Assembly (NCBI RefSeq): GCF_020859565.1
Contig: NZ_JAJHUO010000009.1
Span: 124,001 to 188,000, forward strand
Source of the DNA: Saccharothrix luteola
Lineage (GTDB): Bacteria > Actinomycetota > Actinomycetes > Mycobacteriales > Pseudonocardiaceae
Length of the DNA: 64,000 bases
Reading direction: 5' to 3'
Of the stretch, positions 48,401-64,000 are shown piece by piece. Position 1 is the first letter of the stretch, and each line of letters starts with the position of its first letter. A program made the translations under genes and the position numbers. The notes beneath the pieces are model-generated. The model was not told the origin of the DNA. It worked only from the letters and a program-made list of their open reading frames with translations, and did not search any database.

Positions 48401-51400
48401 CTGTACGGGGCGGCGGAGTTCGACCCGGCGTTCTTCGGGATCAGCCCGAACGAGGCGTTGGTGATGGACCCGCAGCAGCGTTTGCTGTTGGAGGCGTCGT
48501 GGGAGGCGATCGAGCGGGCGGGGATCGACCCGGTGTCGTTGCGGGGCAGTGATACCGGTGTGTTCGCCGGGATGATGTACCACGACTACCCGGCCAACAA
48601 CAGCACGGGCGCGGTCGCCTCCGGCCGTGTCGCTTACACCCTGGGGCTGGAAGGTCCCGCGGTCACGGTGGACACGGCGTGCTCGTCGTCGCTGGTGGCG
48701 CTGCACTGGGCCGTCCAAGCGCTGAGGTCCGGTGAGTCTTCGCTCGCCCTCGTCGGTGGTGTGGCCGTGATGGCGACGCCGGAGGTGTTCGTGGAGTTCA
48801 GCCGTCAGCGCGGGTTGTCGCCGGACGGTCGGTGCAAGTCGTTCGCGGGCGCGGCGGACGGCACCGCCTGGGCCGAGGGCGTCGGCGTGCTGCTGGTGGA
48901 GCGGTTGTCGGACGCGCGCCGCAACGGCCACCGGGTGTTGGCGGTCGTTCGTGGCACGGCGATCAACCAGGACGGCGCGTCGAACGGCTTCACGGCCCCG
49001 AACGGCCCGTCCCAGCGCCGGGTGATCCGGCAGGCCCTGGCGAACGCCGGTCTGACGACCGCTGACGTCGACCTGGTCGAGGCGCACGGCACCGGCACGA
49101 CGTTGGGTGACCCGATCGAGGCGCAGGCGTTGTTGGCGACCTACGGCCAGGACCGGGCCGAGGACGCTCCGCTGTGGTTGGGTTCGATCAAGTCGAACAT
49201 CGGTCACACGCAGGCCGCGGCCGGTGTCGCCGGGATCATCAAGATGGTCGAGGCGATCCAGCACGGTGTGATGCCGAAGACGCTGCACGTCGACGAGCCG
49301 TCCCCGCACGTGGACTGGGCGGCGGGCAATGTGCGGTTGCTGACCGAGGCGCGGGAGTGGCCGTCGAACGGGCATCCGCGCCGGGCGGGCATCTCGTCGT
49401 TCGGGATCAGCGGCACGAACGCACACGTGATCATCGAGGAACCGGTGGCGGTGGACGCGGTCGAAACCGGTGTCGAGCTGCCGGTGGTGCCGTGGGTGTT
49501 GTCGGGCCGGTCGGCTGAGGCGGTGCGTGCTCAGGCCGCGCGGCTGTTGTCGTCCATCGACGCTGACGTCCGGCCGGTCGATGTTGCGGTGTCGTTGGCT
49601 GGTCGTTCGGTGTTCGAGTACCGGGCGGTGGTGGTCGGTCGGGATCGTGACGAGTTGGTGCGTGGCCTGGCTGACGTGCTGCCGGTGGTGGCGCGATCCG
49701 GTGGTGAGACCGCGTTCTTGTTCACGGGTCAGGGTTCGCAGCGGTTGGGCATGGGGCGTGAGTTGTCGGCGGCGTTCCCGGTGTTCGCGGGTGCGTTCAC
49801 GGAGGTGCTGGCGGGCTTCGACCCGGTGTTGCGGGACGTGATGTGGGGTGAGGACTCGGAACGGTTGGATCGCACTGAGTTCACGCAGCCTGCGTTGTTC
49901 GCTTTCGAGGTTGCGTTGTTCCGGTTGTTGGAGTCGTGGGGTGTTCGGTCGGATCGGCTTGCGGGTCATTCGATCGGTGAGATCGCGGCTGCCCACGTCG
50001 CCGGTGTGCTGTCCTTGCCTGATGCGTGTCGGTTGGTGTCGGCGCGTGCGGGTTTGATGCAGGCGTTGCCCGAGGGTGGGGCGATGGTGGCGATCAAGGC
50101 CGCCGAGGCGGACGTGCTGCCGTTGCTGACTGACGGCGTGGGGATCGCTGCGGTGAACGGGCCGGATTCCGTGGTCGTCTCCGGGGTCGAGGCCGAGGTG
50201 TTGGCGGTCGCGGCGCAGTTCGAGCGGTCGAAGCGGCTTTCGGTGTCGCACGCGTTCCACTCCACCCTTATGGACCCGATGTTGGACGATTTCCGCGCGG
50301 TGGTGCGGGAACTGACCTTCCGGGCACCGACCATCCCGATCGCCACGACCGGTGACGTCACCGATCCCGAGTACTGGGTGAGGCACGTGCGCGACGCGGT
50401 GCGCTTCCACGACGCCGTGACGCAACTGCGGAACGAAGGCGTCGGCCGGTTCGCGGAGATCGGCCCCGACGGTGTGCTCAGCGCGCTGGTCGACGACGGC
50501 ATCGCGTTGCAGCGCAGGGGACGTGACGAAGCGGTCACCCTGGTCTCAGGCCTGGGTCGGCTGCACACCGCCGGCGGGACGGTCGACTGGTCCGCGTTCT
50601 TCACGGGCAGCAACGCCCGGAAGGTGGACCTGCCGACCTACGCGTTCCAGCGCGAGCGGTACTGGCTGGACACGATGGACTACCTGGCCGAGTCGTGGAT
50701 CGCCGACGAGATCGGCAACGTGAAGTCGGCCGGGCTGGAGGTGTCCGAGCACCCGCTGCTGGGTGCGGTGGTCGAGTCGCCCGACTCCGAGCGCGTGGTG
50801 CTGACGGGGCGGCTCGGCGTGGACCGCCAGCCGTGGTTGGCCGACCACGAAGTGCACGGCACGGTGCTGCTGCCCGGCACGGCCTTCGTGGAACTCGCCG
50901 TGCGGGCCGGTGACCACGTCGGTTGTGGCGTGCTGGAGGAGATGACGCTGACCGCGCCGCTGGTCCTGCCGACGGACGGCGGGGTGGCGTTGCAGGTCGT
51001 GGTGGACGCGCCGGACGGCGGACGGCGTGCCGTGTCGGTGTACTCGCGGGCCGAAGGGACCGACGTGCCGTGGGTGCTGCACGCGGTCGGCGAGCTGGCC
51101 GAGGAGGACGTCACGCCGACGTTCGACCTGGCGCAGTGGCCGCCCGCCGGCGGCCAACCGGTCGACCTCGACGGCGCGTACGAGCAGCTGGCCGATCAGG
51201 GCTACGGCTACGGGCCGGTGTTCCAGGGGCTCAAGGCGGCCTGGAAGGTCGGGGACGACGTGTACGCCGAGGTCGCGTTGCCGGACGCCGCGGACGCCGC
51301 GCGGTTCGGGCTGCACCCGGCGCTGCTCGACTCCTCGCTGCACGCGCTGAGGCTGGCGGCCGGTGACGGCGACGACAGCGGGACCGCGCCGCCCGCGATG

Positions 51401-53308
51401 CTGCCGTTCTCCTGGTCCGGGGTGTCGTTGTTCGCGGCCGGTGCGTCGCGGTTGCGGGTGCGGTTGGCCCCGGTGGGCGAGGGTGCGGTCACGCTGCTGG
51501 TCGCGGACGGCGCCGGTGTGCCGGTCGCCCGGGTCGGCACGCTGGCGATGCGGCCCGTGTCGGCCGAACAGCTCGCGGCCGGTGCGGGAACGTACGAGTC
51601 GCTGTTCCGGCTGGAGTGGTCGCCGGTGTCGACGTCTCCGGTGTCGGTGGACGCCGTCGTGCTGGAGGCCGGCGCGCCGGGTGCGGACCCGGCGGGTGTG
51701 CGGGCCGAGGTGTCACGGGTGCTGGCCGAGGTGCAGGACTGGCTGGCGCGGGGTGACGGCTCGTCGTTGGTCGTGGTGACGCGGGGTGCCGTGCCGTTCG
51801 GCGAGGTCACGGACCTCGCCGGTGCGGCCGTCTGGGGCCTGGTGCGGTCCGCTCAGTCGGAGAACCCCGGCCGGATCGTCCTGGTGGACACCGACGCCGA
51901 ACTCGACACCGCCGCCGTCTTCGGCACCGGTGAGCCGCAGGTGGTCGTCCGCGAGGGCGTCATGCACGCCGCCCGGCTGGCGCGGGTTGCCCGTGGGTCG
52001 GAGACGGACGGCGAGGCGTTCTCGGGTCGTGTCCTGGTGACGGGCGCGACGGGTTCCCTCGGCCGGGTGGTCGCACGGCACCTCGTGACCGCGCACGGTG
52101 TCACCGAGCTGTTGTTGACGAGTCGGCGCGGCCTGGACGCACCGGGCGCGCACGACCTCGTGGCCGAGTTGGCGGAGGCAGGGGCCAAGGCGGAACTGGT
52201 GGCCTGCGACGTGGCCGACCGGGAGGCCCTGGCCGAGCTGGTGGCCGCCTACCCGGTGGACGGCGTGGTGCACGTCGCGGGTGTCCTCGACGACGGGGTG
52301 ATCGCCTCGTTGACGCCCGAACGGGTGGACGGGGTGCTGCGCCCGAAGGTCGACGCGGCGTGGAACCTGCACGAGGTGGTCGGCGACGTCTCGGCGTTCG
52401 TGCTGTTCTCCTCGGCCGCCGGTGTCTTCGGCAACCCCGGCCAGGGCAGCTACGCGGCGGGCAACGCCTACCTGGACGCGTTGGCGGCGCATCGCCGGGC
52501 CAACGGCCAGGTCGCGCACTCGTTGGCCTGGGGCCTCTGGGCCGACGACTCCGGCATGACCGGCCAAGCCGACGTCCAGCGGATGCGGCGGTCCGGCGTG
52601 CAGGCCCTGTCGACCGAGGACGGCCTGGCGCTGCTCGACACCGCCGTGTCGCTCGACCTCCCGGCGCTCGTGCCGATCGGGTTGACCCTCTCCGGCGCCG
52701 GTGGGGACGACGTGCCGCCGCTGCTGCGCGGCCTGGTTCGTCGCCGTGCCCGCCGGGTGACCGGTGACGCGGCGGCGTCCGTGTGGCGGGACCGGCTGGC
52801 GGGCCTGGACGACGACGGCGAGAGGCTCGCGGTGCTGGTGGAGTTGGTGCGGACGCAGGCCGCCGTGACGTTGGGCCACGCGGGTCCGGAGGCGATCGAT
52901 CCGGAGCAGGCGTTCAACGACCTGGGCTTCGACTCGCTGTCGGCGGTCGAGTTCCGCAACGGCCTGAGCGCCGCGGTGGACATGCGGCTCCCGGCGACGC
53001 TGGTCTTCGACTACCCCACGCCGCGGGCGCTGGCCGAGTTCCTGCGCGCCGAGCTGGCGCCCGGGGCCGGCGACGAGGCGCGGGCGCACGAAGAGCAGGT
53101 CCGCCGCATCCTGCAAGCCATCCCGCTCACCCGGCTGCGCGACGCGGGGCTGCTCGACAGCCTGCTCGAACTGGGCGGGGCGGGCGATCGGCAGGTCCAG
53201 GCCGGTCAGGGGACGGCCGCCGACTCGATCGACGAGATGGACACGGAAAGCCTCATCAGCATGGCGTTCGAGGGCATCGACCTCGACGACGCGACTCAGG
53301 GAGCGTGA
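33452..53308 (+). CDS. Type I PKS, modules 4-7 (PKS3), giant four-module polyene synthase
   Basis: A 6618-residue protein holding four successive modules of one kind, KS-AT(malonyl)-DH-KR-ACP, which should install four conjugated double bonds. GTG 33452 is 4 nt after AAGGA; ATG 33461 ([12 protein letters not shown]), nine bases on, is a close alternative. The docking helix comes first and the C-terminus is a longer docking unit ending [17 protein letters not shown], unlike those of PKS1 and PKS2. All four KS, AT, DH, KR and ACP active sites look intact. All four KR domains carry LDD (B-type). DNA of the AT and neighbouring parts is strongly repeated between modules and with PKS4, with tracts above 180 bp that are base-for-base identical, and locally richer in TTG/GGT/CGT codons than PKS1 and PKS2. 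PKS4 starts 6 bp after its stop. Confidence 0.95.
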   Translation: MNTMANDDKLLEYLKRVTADLHQTKRRLREVESAEPEPIAIVAMACRYPGGVSSPEDLWRLVDDGVDALTPFPADRGWDLDELVGGTTDGTGASYVHVGGFVPDAGHFDPGFFGMSPREALVTDPQQRLMLHASWEAFERAGINPEEVRGAPVGVFVGSGLQDYSALLDGSPELAEAYLGTASVGAVISGRVAYALGLEGPAVTVDTACSSSLVAMHVASQALRSGECSMALAGGVMVMSTPGAFVAFSKQGGLSRDGRCKSFAGAADGTGWGEGVGVLLLEKLSDARRNGHPVLAVLRGTAVNQDGASNGLTAPNGPSQRQVIRQALANARLSAADVDVVEGHGTGTTLGDPIEAQALLETYGRDRDVPLWLGSIKSNIGHTQAAAGVAGVIKMVEAIRHGVMPRTLHVDEPSPHVDWSAGDVRLLTEAREWSVEGRPRRAGVSSFGISGTNAHVIIEQAPEEEAEVATAELPVVPLLVSGNDASSLAAQAERLRAWWSDNPAARPTDVAFSLATGRAPLTHRAVVVGRDRDELVRGLAEVVPVVARAGGETAFLFTGQGSQRLGMGRGLSAVFPVFARVFDEVLAGFDPVLRDVVWGEDSERLERTEFTQPALFAFEVALFRLLESWGVRPDRLAGHSIGEIAAAHVAGVLSLPDACRLVSARAGLMQALPEGGAMVAIKASEADVLPLLTGGVGIAAVNGPDSVVVSGVEVEVLAVAARFERSKRLSVSHAFHSVLMDPMLDDFRAVVRELSFQAPEIPIATAGDVTDPEYWVRHVRDAVRFHDAVTQLQGAGVTRFVEVGPDGVLSALVEGAIALQRKGRDEAVTLVAGLGRFHGTGGAVDWRAFFDGRGTRVDLPTYAFQGERYWLDVKPGFGDLSSAGLDAADHPLLGAVVVLADSDGVVLTGRLSASAQPWLADHVVGGSIVFPGTGFVELAIRAGDQVGCGVVEELTLTAPLVLPERGGAQVRVVVGAVGESSSRSVDVYARPQDAPADVRWTHHATGLLRAGASGDGESLSEWPPVGAEPVDVAGAYPHFTEAGLAYGPVFQGLRSAWRLGDDVFAEVALPDGVDGGSFGLHPALLDACLHVGSFTGLFGERAVLPFSWSGVSLFAAGASRVRVRLSPVGEGAVALDVADAGGAPVASVASLVLRPVDVKQVGAAAAGTFESLFRVEWSPVSASPVSADVVVLEAGAAGADPVGVRAEVSRVLAEVQGWLARGDGSSLVVVTRGAVAFGEVTDLAGAAVWGLVRSAQSENPGRIVLVDTDGEVDPAVVLGAGEPQLVVRDGALFAARLARVVGAGSEVRFSGRVLVTGATGSLGRLVARHLVAVHGVTDLVLTSRRGLDAPGAHELVTELAEAGAEVELVACDVADREALAGLLAGRPVDGVVHVAGVLDDGVIGSLTPDRVDGVLRPKVDAAWNLHELVGDVSAFVLFSSASGVLGAPGQGNYAAANAYLDALAEYRRANGLTAQSLAWGLWAAEDTGMSGRLTDTDRSRVVGAGVLPLAAEQGLALLDAAIGTGEAAVIPASFDLGAIRARGELMPELFRGLVKVARRRRAGTGTEPAQLRRVLAALPEDEWEAAFLDLVLNQVVSVLGFTSAAAVDPERAFNDLGFDSLSAVEFRNGLSTAVGVRLPATLVFDHPTPQALARHLVAEVSGLGDDAAAVATTTVTDEPIAIVGMACRYPGGVSSPEDLWRLVADGVDAVSPFPTNRGWDVERLYDPTGERPNTSYTREGGFLHDADEFDPAFFGISPNEAVIMDPQQRLLLEASWEAFERAGIDPVSLRGSDTGVFAGMMYHDYAANSSTGAIASGRVSYVFGLEGPAVTVDTACSSSLVALHLASQALRSGECSLALVGGVAVMATPEVFVEFSRQRGLSPDGRCRSFAATNNGTSWGEGVGMLLVERLSDARRNGHPVLAVVRGTAVNQDGASNGLTAPNGPSQRRVIRQALANAGLTTADVDAVEAHGTGTTLGDPIEAQALLETYGRDRDAPLWLGSIKSNIGHTQAAAGVAGIIKMVMAMRHGVMPPTLHVDEPSPHVDWSAGNVRLLTEAREWAAEGRPRRAGISSFGISGTNAHVIVEGVAAESVDEVGAGLPVVPWVLTGRSAEAVRAQAARLASFVDAGIRPVDVAVSLAGRSVFEYRSVVVGRDRDELVRGLADVVPVVARAGGETAFLFTGQGSQRLGMGRGLSAVFPVFARVFDEVLAGFDPVLRDVVWGEDSERLDRTEFTQPALFAFEVALFRLLESWGVRPDRLAGHSIGEIAAAHVAGVLSLPDACRLVSARAGLMQALPEGGAMVAIKATEADVLPLLTDGVGIAAVNGPDSVVVSGVEAEVLEVASKFERSKRLSVSHAFHSVLMDPMSDDFRAVVRELTFREPIIPIVASGDVTDPEYWVRHVRDAVRFHDVVVRLQGEGVARFLEVGPDGVLSALVDGAVPLQRKGHDEALTLVKRLGQWYATGGSVDWPSFFGGRGRRVELPTYAFQRERYWIDSLDYWREAWAGATLGAGDVVSAGLDVPEHPLLGAVVVAPDTDGAVLTGRLSVRAQPWLADHAVGGAVVFPGTGFAELAIRAGDEVGCGTLDELVLTAPLVLPAEDRNQGVQLRVIAGAPDRTGRRTVTVHSRPERGDDLPWVLHAEGVLSAGTPVAGFDLRQWPPAGAEPVDVAEHYDVLAGAGLEYGPVFQGLRSAWRLGDDVFAEVALPDEVDGSAFGVHPALLDACLHASSFTGALGEQAMLPFTWSGVSLFAAGASRVRVRLSPVGEGAVALLVADADGNPVASVRELAMRPVSTGQLVSSSAESLFRVEWSPVSTSPVSVDAVVLEAGVPGVDAAGVRAEVSRVLGEVQDWLARGDGSSLVVVTRGAVAFGEVTDLAGAAVWGLVRSAQSENPGRIVLVDTDGELDPAAVLGTGEPQVVVRDGVMHGARLVRVTETGSEVRFSGRVLVTGATGSLGRLVARHLVAVHGVTDLVLTSRRGLDAPGAHELVAELAETGAEVELVACDVADREALARLLAGRPVDGVVHVAGVLDDGVIGSLTPDRVDGVLRPKVDAAWNLHELVGDVSAFVLFSSASGVLGAPGQGNYAAANAYLDGLAEYRRSNGLAAHSLAWGLWADEAGMGGELSEADVQRMRRTGVLALSSAEGLALLDTSLSLDLPALVPIHVDMSGATAADVPHMLHGLLRRPARRAAASGGSSVWRERLAGLAEDQRLAVLVELVRTQAAATLGHAGPEAIDPEQAFNDLGFDSLSAVEFRNGLSTALDMRLSATLAFDYPTPFALAEYLLGEVTGEGERSRAVVATTSVTDEPIAIVGMACRYPGGVTTPEDLWRLVADGVDAIGEFPTDRGWDVERLFDPTGQRQDTSYTREGGFLYGAAEFDPAFFGISPNEALVMDPQQRLLLEASWEAFERAGIDPVSLRGSDTGVFAGMMYHDYEANNNTGAMASGRVAYTLGLEGPAVTVDTACSSSLVALHLASQALRSGECSLALAGGVTVMATADTFVEFSRQRGLSADGRCRSFAGSADGTGWGEGVGMLLVERLSDARRNGHRVLAVVRGTAINQDGASNGFTAPNGPSQRRVIRQALANAGLAAGDVDAVEAHGTGTTLGDPIEAQALLETYGRDRDVPLWLGSIKSNIGHTQAAAGVAGIIKMVMAMRHGVMPPTLHVDEPSPHVDWSAGNVRLLTEAQDWAVEGRPRRAGISSFGISGTNAHVIIEQGRDDRREPAGDDLPVVPWVLTGRSAEAVRAQAVRLASFIASDVRPVDVAASLAGRSVFEHRAVVVGRDRDELLRGLSEAVPVVARSAGSTAFVFTGQGSQRVGMGRELSAGFPVFAGAFSETLAGFAPELRDVVWGEDAERLDRTEFTQPALFAFEVALYRLLESWGVRPDFLAGHSIGEIAAAHVAGVLSLPDACRLVSARASLMQALPEGGAMVAVKAAEAEVLPLLTAGVSIAAVNGPDSVVVSGVEVEVLAVAARFERSKRLSVSHAFHSVLMDPMLDDFRAVVGELSFREPKIPIATVGDVTDPEYWVRHVREAVRFHDAVTRLQGEGVARFVEVGPDGVLSALVDDGIALQRRDRDEALTLVSAVGRFFTTGGAVDWRAFFNGRGRQVDVPTYAFQRERYWLREQRSGGDAASMGLGQVEHPMLSAVLPSPASDGVVLTGRLSVDALPWLADHDVFGNVLLPGTAFVELAVEAGDEVGCGTLEELMLTAPLVLPATGGVALQVVVDAPDGTGRRAVSVYSRAGGTDAPWALHAEGVLSARTQAPAFDLGQWPPVGAEPVDVAGLYDALADAGLNYGPVFRGLKSAWRHGDDVFADVALPDDVDGSAFGMHPALLDSCLHAIGLAGRTDGRTMLPFSWSGVTLHAVAASRVRVRISPAGEGAVTLQLADADGAPVASVESLALRPVSADQLASSSAESLFRVEWSPVSTSPVSTEAVVLEAGAPGADAAGVRVEVSRVLAEVQDWLARGDGSSLVVVTRGAVAFGEITDLAGAAVWGLVRSAQSENPGRIVLVDTDGELDPAAVLGTGEPQVVVRDGVMHGARLARVAEARSEVRLSGRVLVTGATGSLGRLVARHLVATHGVTDLVLTSRRGSDAPGAAELVAELTEAGAEVELVACDVADREALAGLLAERPVDGVVHVAGVLDDGVIASLTPERVDGVLRPKVDAAWNLHELVGDVSAFVLFSSAAGVFGNPGQASYAAGNAYLDALAVHRQANGLAAQSLAWGLWADETGMGGAAEVERIRRTGVLPLSAERGLALFDAGTGVDAPALVVIDLDLSGAGDDVPPLLRGLVRRRARRVAGGSSVWRERLAGLAQEQRLAVLVELVRTQAASTLGHAGPEAIDPEQAFNDLGFDSLSAVEFRNGLSAAVDMVLPATLVFDYPTPLALAEHLLGEMSGTGERARAVVATTSVTDEPIAIVGMACRYPGGVSSPEELWRLVADGVDAVGGFPTDRGWDVDGVYDPEPGVVGKSYTREGGFLYGAAEFDPAFFGISPNEALVMDPQQRLLLEASWEAIERAGIDPVSLRGSDTGVFAGMMYHDYPANNSTGAVASGRVAYTLGLEGPAVTVDTACSSSLVALHWAVQALRSGESSLALVGGVAVMATPEVFVEFSRQRGLSPDGRCKSFAGAADGTAWAEGVGVLLVERLSDARRNGHRVLAVVRGTAINQDGASNGFTAPNGPSQRRVIRQALANAGLTTADVDLVEAHGTGTTLGDPIEAQALLATYGQDRAEDAPLWLGSIKSNIGHTQAAAGVAGIIKMVEAIQHGVMPKTLHVDEPSPHVDWAAGNVRLLTEAREWPSNGHPRRAGISSFGISGTNAHVIIEEPVAVDAVETGVELPVVPWVLSGRSAEAVRAQAARLLSSIDADVRPVDVAVSLAGRSVFEYRAVVVGRDRDELVRGLADVLPVVARSGGETAFLFTGQGSQRLGMGRELSAAFPVFAGAFTEVLAGFDPVLRDVMWGEDSERLDRTEFTQPALFAFEVALFRLLESWGVRSDRLAGHSIGEIAAAHVAGVLSLPDACRLVSARAGLMQALPEGGAMVAIKAAEADVLPLLTDGVGIAAVNGPDSVVVSGVEAEVLAVAAQFERSKRLSVSHAFHSTLMDPMLDDFRAVVRELTFRAPTIPIATTGDVTDPEYWVRHVRDAVRFHDAVTQLRNEGVGRFAEIGPDGVLSALVDDGIALQRRGRDEAVTLVSGLGRLHTAGGTVDWSAFFTGSNARKVDLPTYAFQRERYWLDTMDYLAESWIADEIGNVKSAGLEVSEHPLLGAVVESPDSERVVLTGRLGVDRQPWLADHEVHGTVLLPGTAFVELAVRAGDHVGCGVLEEMTLTAPLVLPTDGGVALQVVVDAPDGGRRAVSVYSRAEGTDVPWVLHAVGELAEEDVTPTFDLAQWPPAGGQPVDLDGAYEQLADQGYGYGPVFQGLKAAWKVGDDVYAEVALPDAADAARFGLHPALLDSSLHALRLAAGDGDDSGTAPPAMLPFSWSGVSLFAAGASRLRVRLAPVGEGAVTLLVADGAGVPVARVGTLAMRPVSAEQLAAGAGTYESLFRLEWSPVSTSPVSVDAVVLEAGAPGADPAGVRAEVSRVLAEVQDWLARGDGSSLVVVTRGAVPFGEVTDLAGAAVWGLVRSAQSENPGRIVLVDTDAELDTAAVFGTGEPQVVVREGVMHAARLARVARGSETDGEAFSGRVLVTGATGSLGRVVARHLVTAHGVTELLLTSRRGLDAPGAHDLVAELAEAGAKAELVACDVADREALAELVAAYPVDGVVHVAGVLDDGVIASLTPERVDGVLRPKVDAAWNLHEVVGDVSAFVLFSSAAGVFGNPGQGSYAAGNAYLDALAAHRRANGQVAHSLAWGLWADDSGMTGQADVQRMRRSGVQALSTEDGLALLDTAVSLDLPALVPIGLTLSGAGGDDVPPLLRGLVRRRARRVTGDAAASVWRDRLAGLDDDGERLAVLVELVRTQAAVTLGHAGPEAIDPEQAFNDLGFDSLSAVEFRNGLSAAVDMRLPATLVFDYPTPRALAEFLRAELAPGAGDEARAHEEQVRRILQAIPLTRLRDAGLLDSLLELGGAGDRQVQAGQGTAADSIDEMDTESLISMAFEGIDLDDATQGA
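33560..38440 (+). other. PKS module 4: KS-AT(malonyl)-DH-KR-ACP
   Basis: KS to about 34830 (Cys209). AT about 35110-36030 with GHSIG and HAFH. DH about 36115-36950 with [10 protein letters not shown] and LLDACLH. KR about 37375-37900 with VLDDG and [14 protein letters not shown] with GFDSL (Ser1620). Expected to add the first double bond of the polyene. Confidence 0.9.
35078..35268 (+). repeat. 191-bp exact repeat, AT of modules 4 and 5
   Basis: Bases 35078-35268 are identical, base for base, to 39950-40140, covering the N-terminal part of the AT domains ([16 protein letters not shown]...). Identity extends with few mismatches on both sides. This suggests recent duplication or gene conversion. 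Confidence 0.85.
38485..43310 (+). other. PKS module 5: KS-AT(malonyl)-DH-KR-ACP
   Basis: KS to about 39700 (Cys1836). AT about 39980-40900 with GHSIG and HAFH. DH about 41020-41850 with [10 protein letters not shown] and LLDACLH. KR about 42287-42810 with VLDDG and [14 protein letters not shown] with GFDSL (Ser3250). The KR and linker DNA is very close to that of module 4. Confidence 0.9.
43376..48130 (+). other. PKS module 6: KS-AT(malonyl)-DH-KR-ACP
   Basis: KS to about 44600 (Cys3467). AT about 44870-45810 with GHSIG and HAFH. DH about 45880-46690 with [10 protein letters not shown] and LLDSCLH. KR about 47137-47660 with VLDDG and [14 protein letters not shown] with GFDSL (Ser4860). Confidence 0.9.
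48419..48606 (+). repeat. 188-bp exact repeat, KS of modules 7 and 8
   Basis: Bases 48419-48606 are identical to 53630-53817 in the N-terminal half of the KS domains, although the modules lie in different genes. Confidence 0.8.
49811..50028 (+). repeat. 218-bp exact repeat, AT of modules 7 and 8
   Basis: Bases 49811-50028 equal 55031-55248, across the AT active site (GHSIG). With the next repeat they make a near-identical tract of roughly 500 bp. Confidence 0.85.
50144..50310 (+). repeat. 167-bp exact repeat, AT of modules 7 and 8 (3' part)
   Basis: Bases 50144-50310 equal 55364-55530, including the HAFH specificity motif. Confidence 0.8.
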
Positions 53309-53314
53309 ACGGGA

Positions 53315-64000
<10,686 letters not shown>

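Larger units (their letters stand above)
48211..53060 (+). other. PKS module 7: KS-AT(malonyl)-DH-KR-ACP
   Basis: KS to about 49440 (Cys5077; GTAWAEG replaces the usual GTGWGEG, a mild change outside the catalytic triad). AT about 49720-50650 with GHSIG and HAFH. DH about 50750-51570 with [10 protein letters not shown] and LLDSSLH. KR about 52028-52540 with VLDDG and [14 protein letters not shown] with GFDSL (Ser6495). Confidence 0.9.

Noticed and set aside
48841..48880. KS7 as inactive because of GTAWAEG in place of GTGWGEG
   Set aside because: The catalytic Cys and both His motifs are intact, and this loop varies among working KS domains.

Overview
The window is high-GC actinomycete DNA. 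The very GC-rich codon third positions, the modular type I polyketide synthase (PKS), the SARP and LAL (large LuxR-type) regulators, and the AccE-type carboxylase subunit all fit an actinomycete. A member of the Pseudonocardiaceae (Saccharothrix, Actinosynnema or Lentzea-like) is a reasonable guess, but the sequence alone does not prove it. No tRNA, rRNA, CRISPR array, insertion sequence or phage gene was recognised.

Left flank (1-8240), probably outside the cluster. All four genes lie on the minus strand: an NB-ARC/TPR signalling ATPase cut by the left edge, a secreted beta-helix/PKD/LDTR-repeat surface protein with a strong terminator, an IlvD/Edd-family sugar-acid dehydratase, and a LuxR-type response regulator.

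Regulatory block (8358-15627). This holds a large SARP-NB-ARC-TPR activator, a 64-residue secreted peptide of unknown function with an aromatic C-terminus, a flavin reductase, and a 925-residue LAL regulator. The divergent region before the LAL gene carries an 11-bp direct repeat (SARP-like spacing) and several CTAGGGGT-type boxes.

Supply and tailoring block (15671-20329). A minus-strand operon encodes acyl-CoA carboxylase beta and epsilon subunits and a type II thioesterase. Divergent from it are an SRPBCC (polyketide cyclase-like) protein and a LasC/MonCI-type FAD epoxidase. The CTAGGGG-type boxes recur here in a mirror-symmetric arrangement and again before the first PKS gene, suggesting one regulon.

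PKS block (20497-64000, continuing past the right edge). Four collinear plus-strand genes encode nine extension modules and a terminal thioesterase. PKS1: M1 KS-AT(methylmalonyl)-DH-KR-ACP and M2 KS-AT(malonyl)-ACP. PKS2: M3 KS-AT(malonyl)-KR(A-type)-ACP. PKS3 (6618 aa): M4-M7, each KS-AT(malonyl)-DH-KR-ACP. PKS4: M8 and M9, same architecture, followed by TE. No loading module is present, and PKS1 begins with a docking helix, so the chain should be started by a protein encoded elsewhere. By collinearity the product is R-CH=C(CH3)-CO-CH2-CH(OH)-CH2-(CH=CH)5 or 6-C(=O)-, a polyene carrying one methyl-branched enone and one beta-hydroxyketone. The last double bond is uncertain because DH9 has a Gly-to-Asp change in its active-site motif. 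The epoxidase and the SRPBCC protein are the obvious candidates to act on the single trisubstituted alkene. I do not recognise this domain order as a known named compound.
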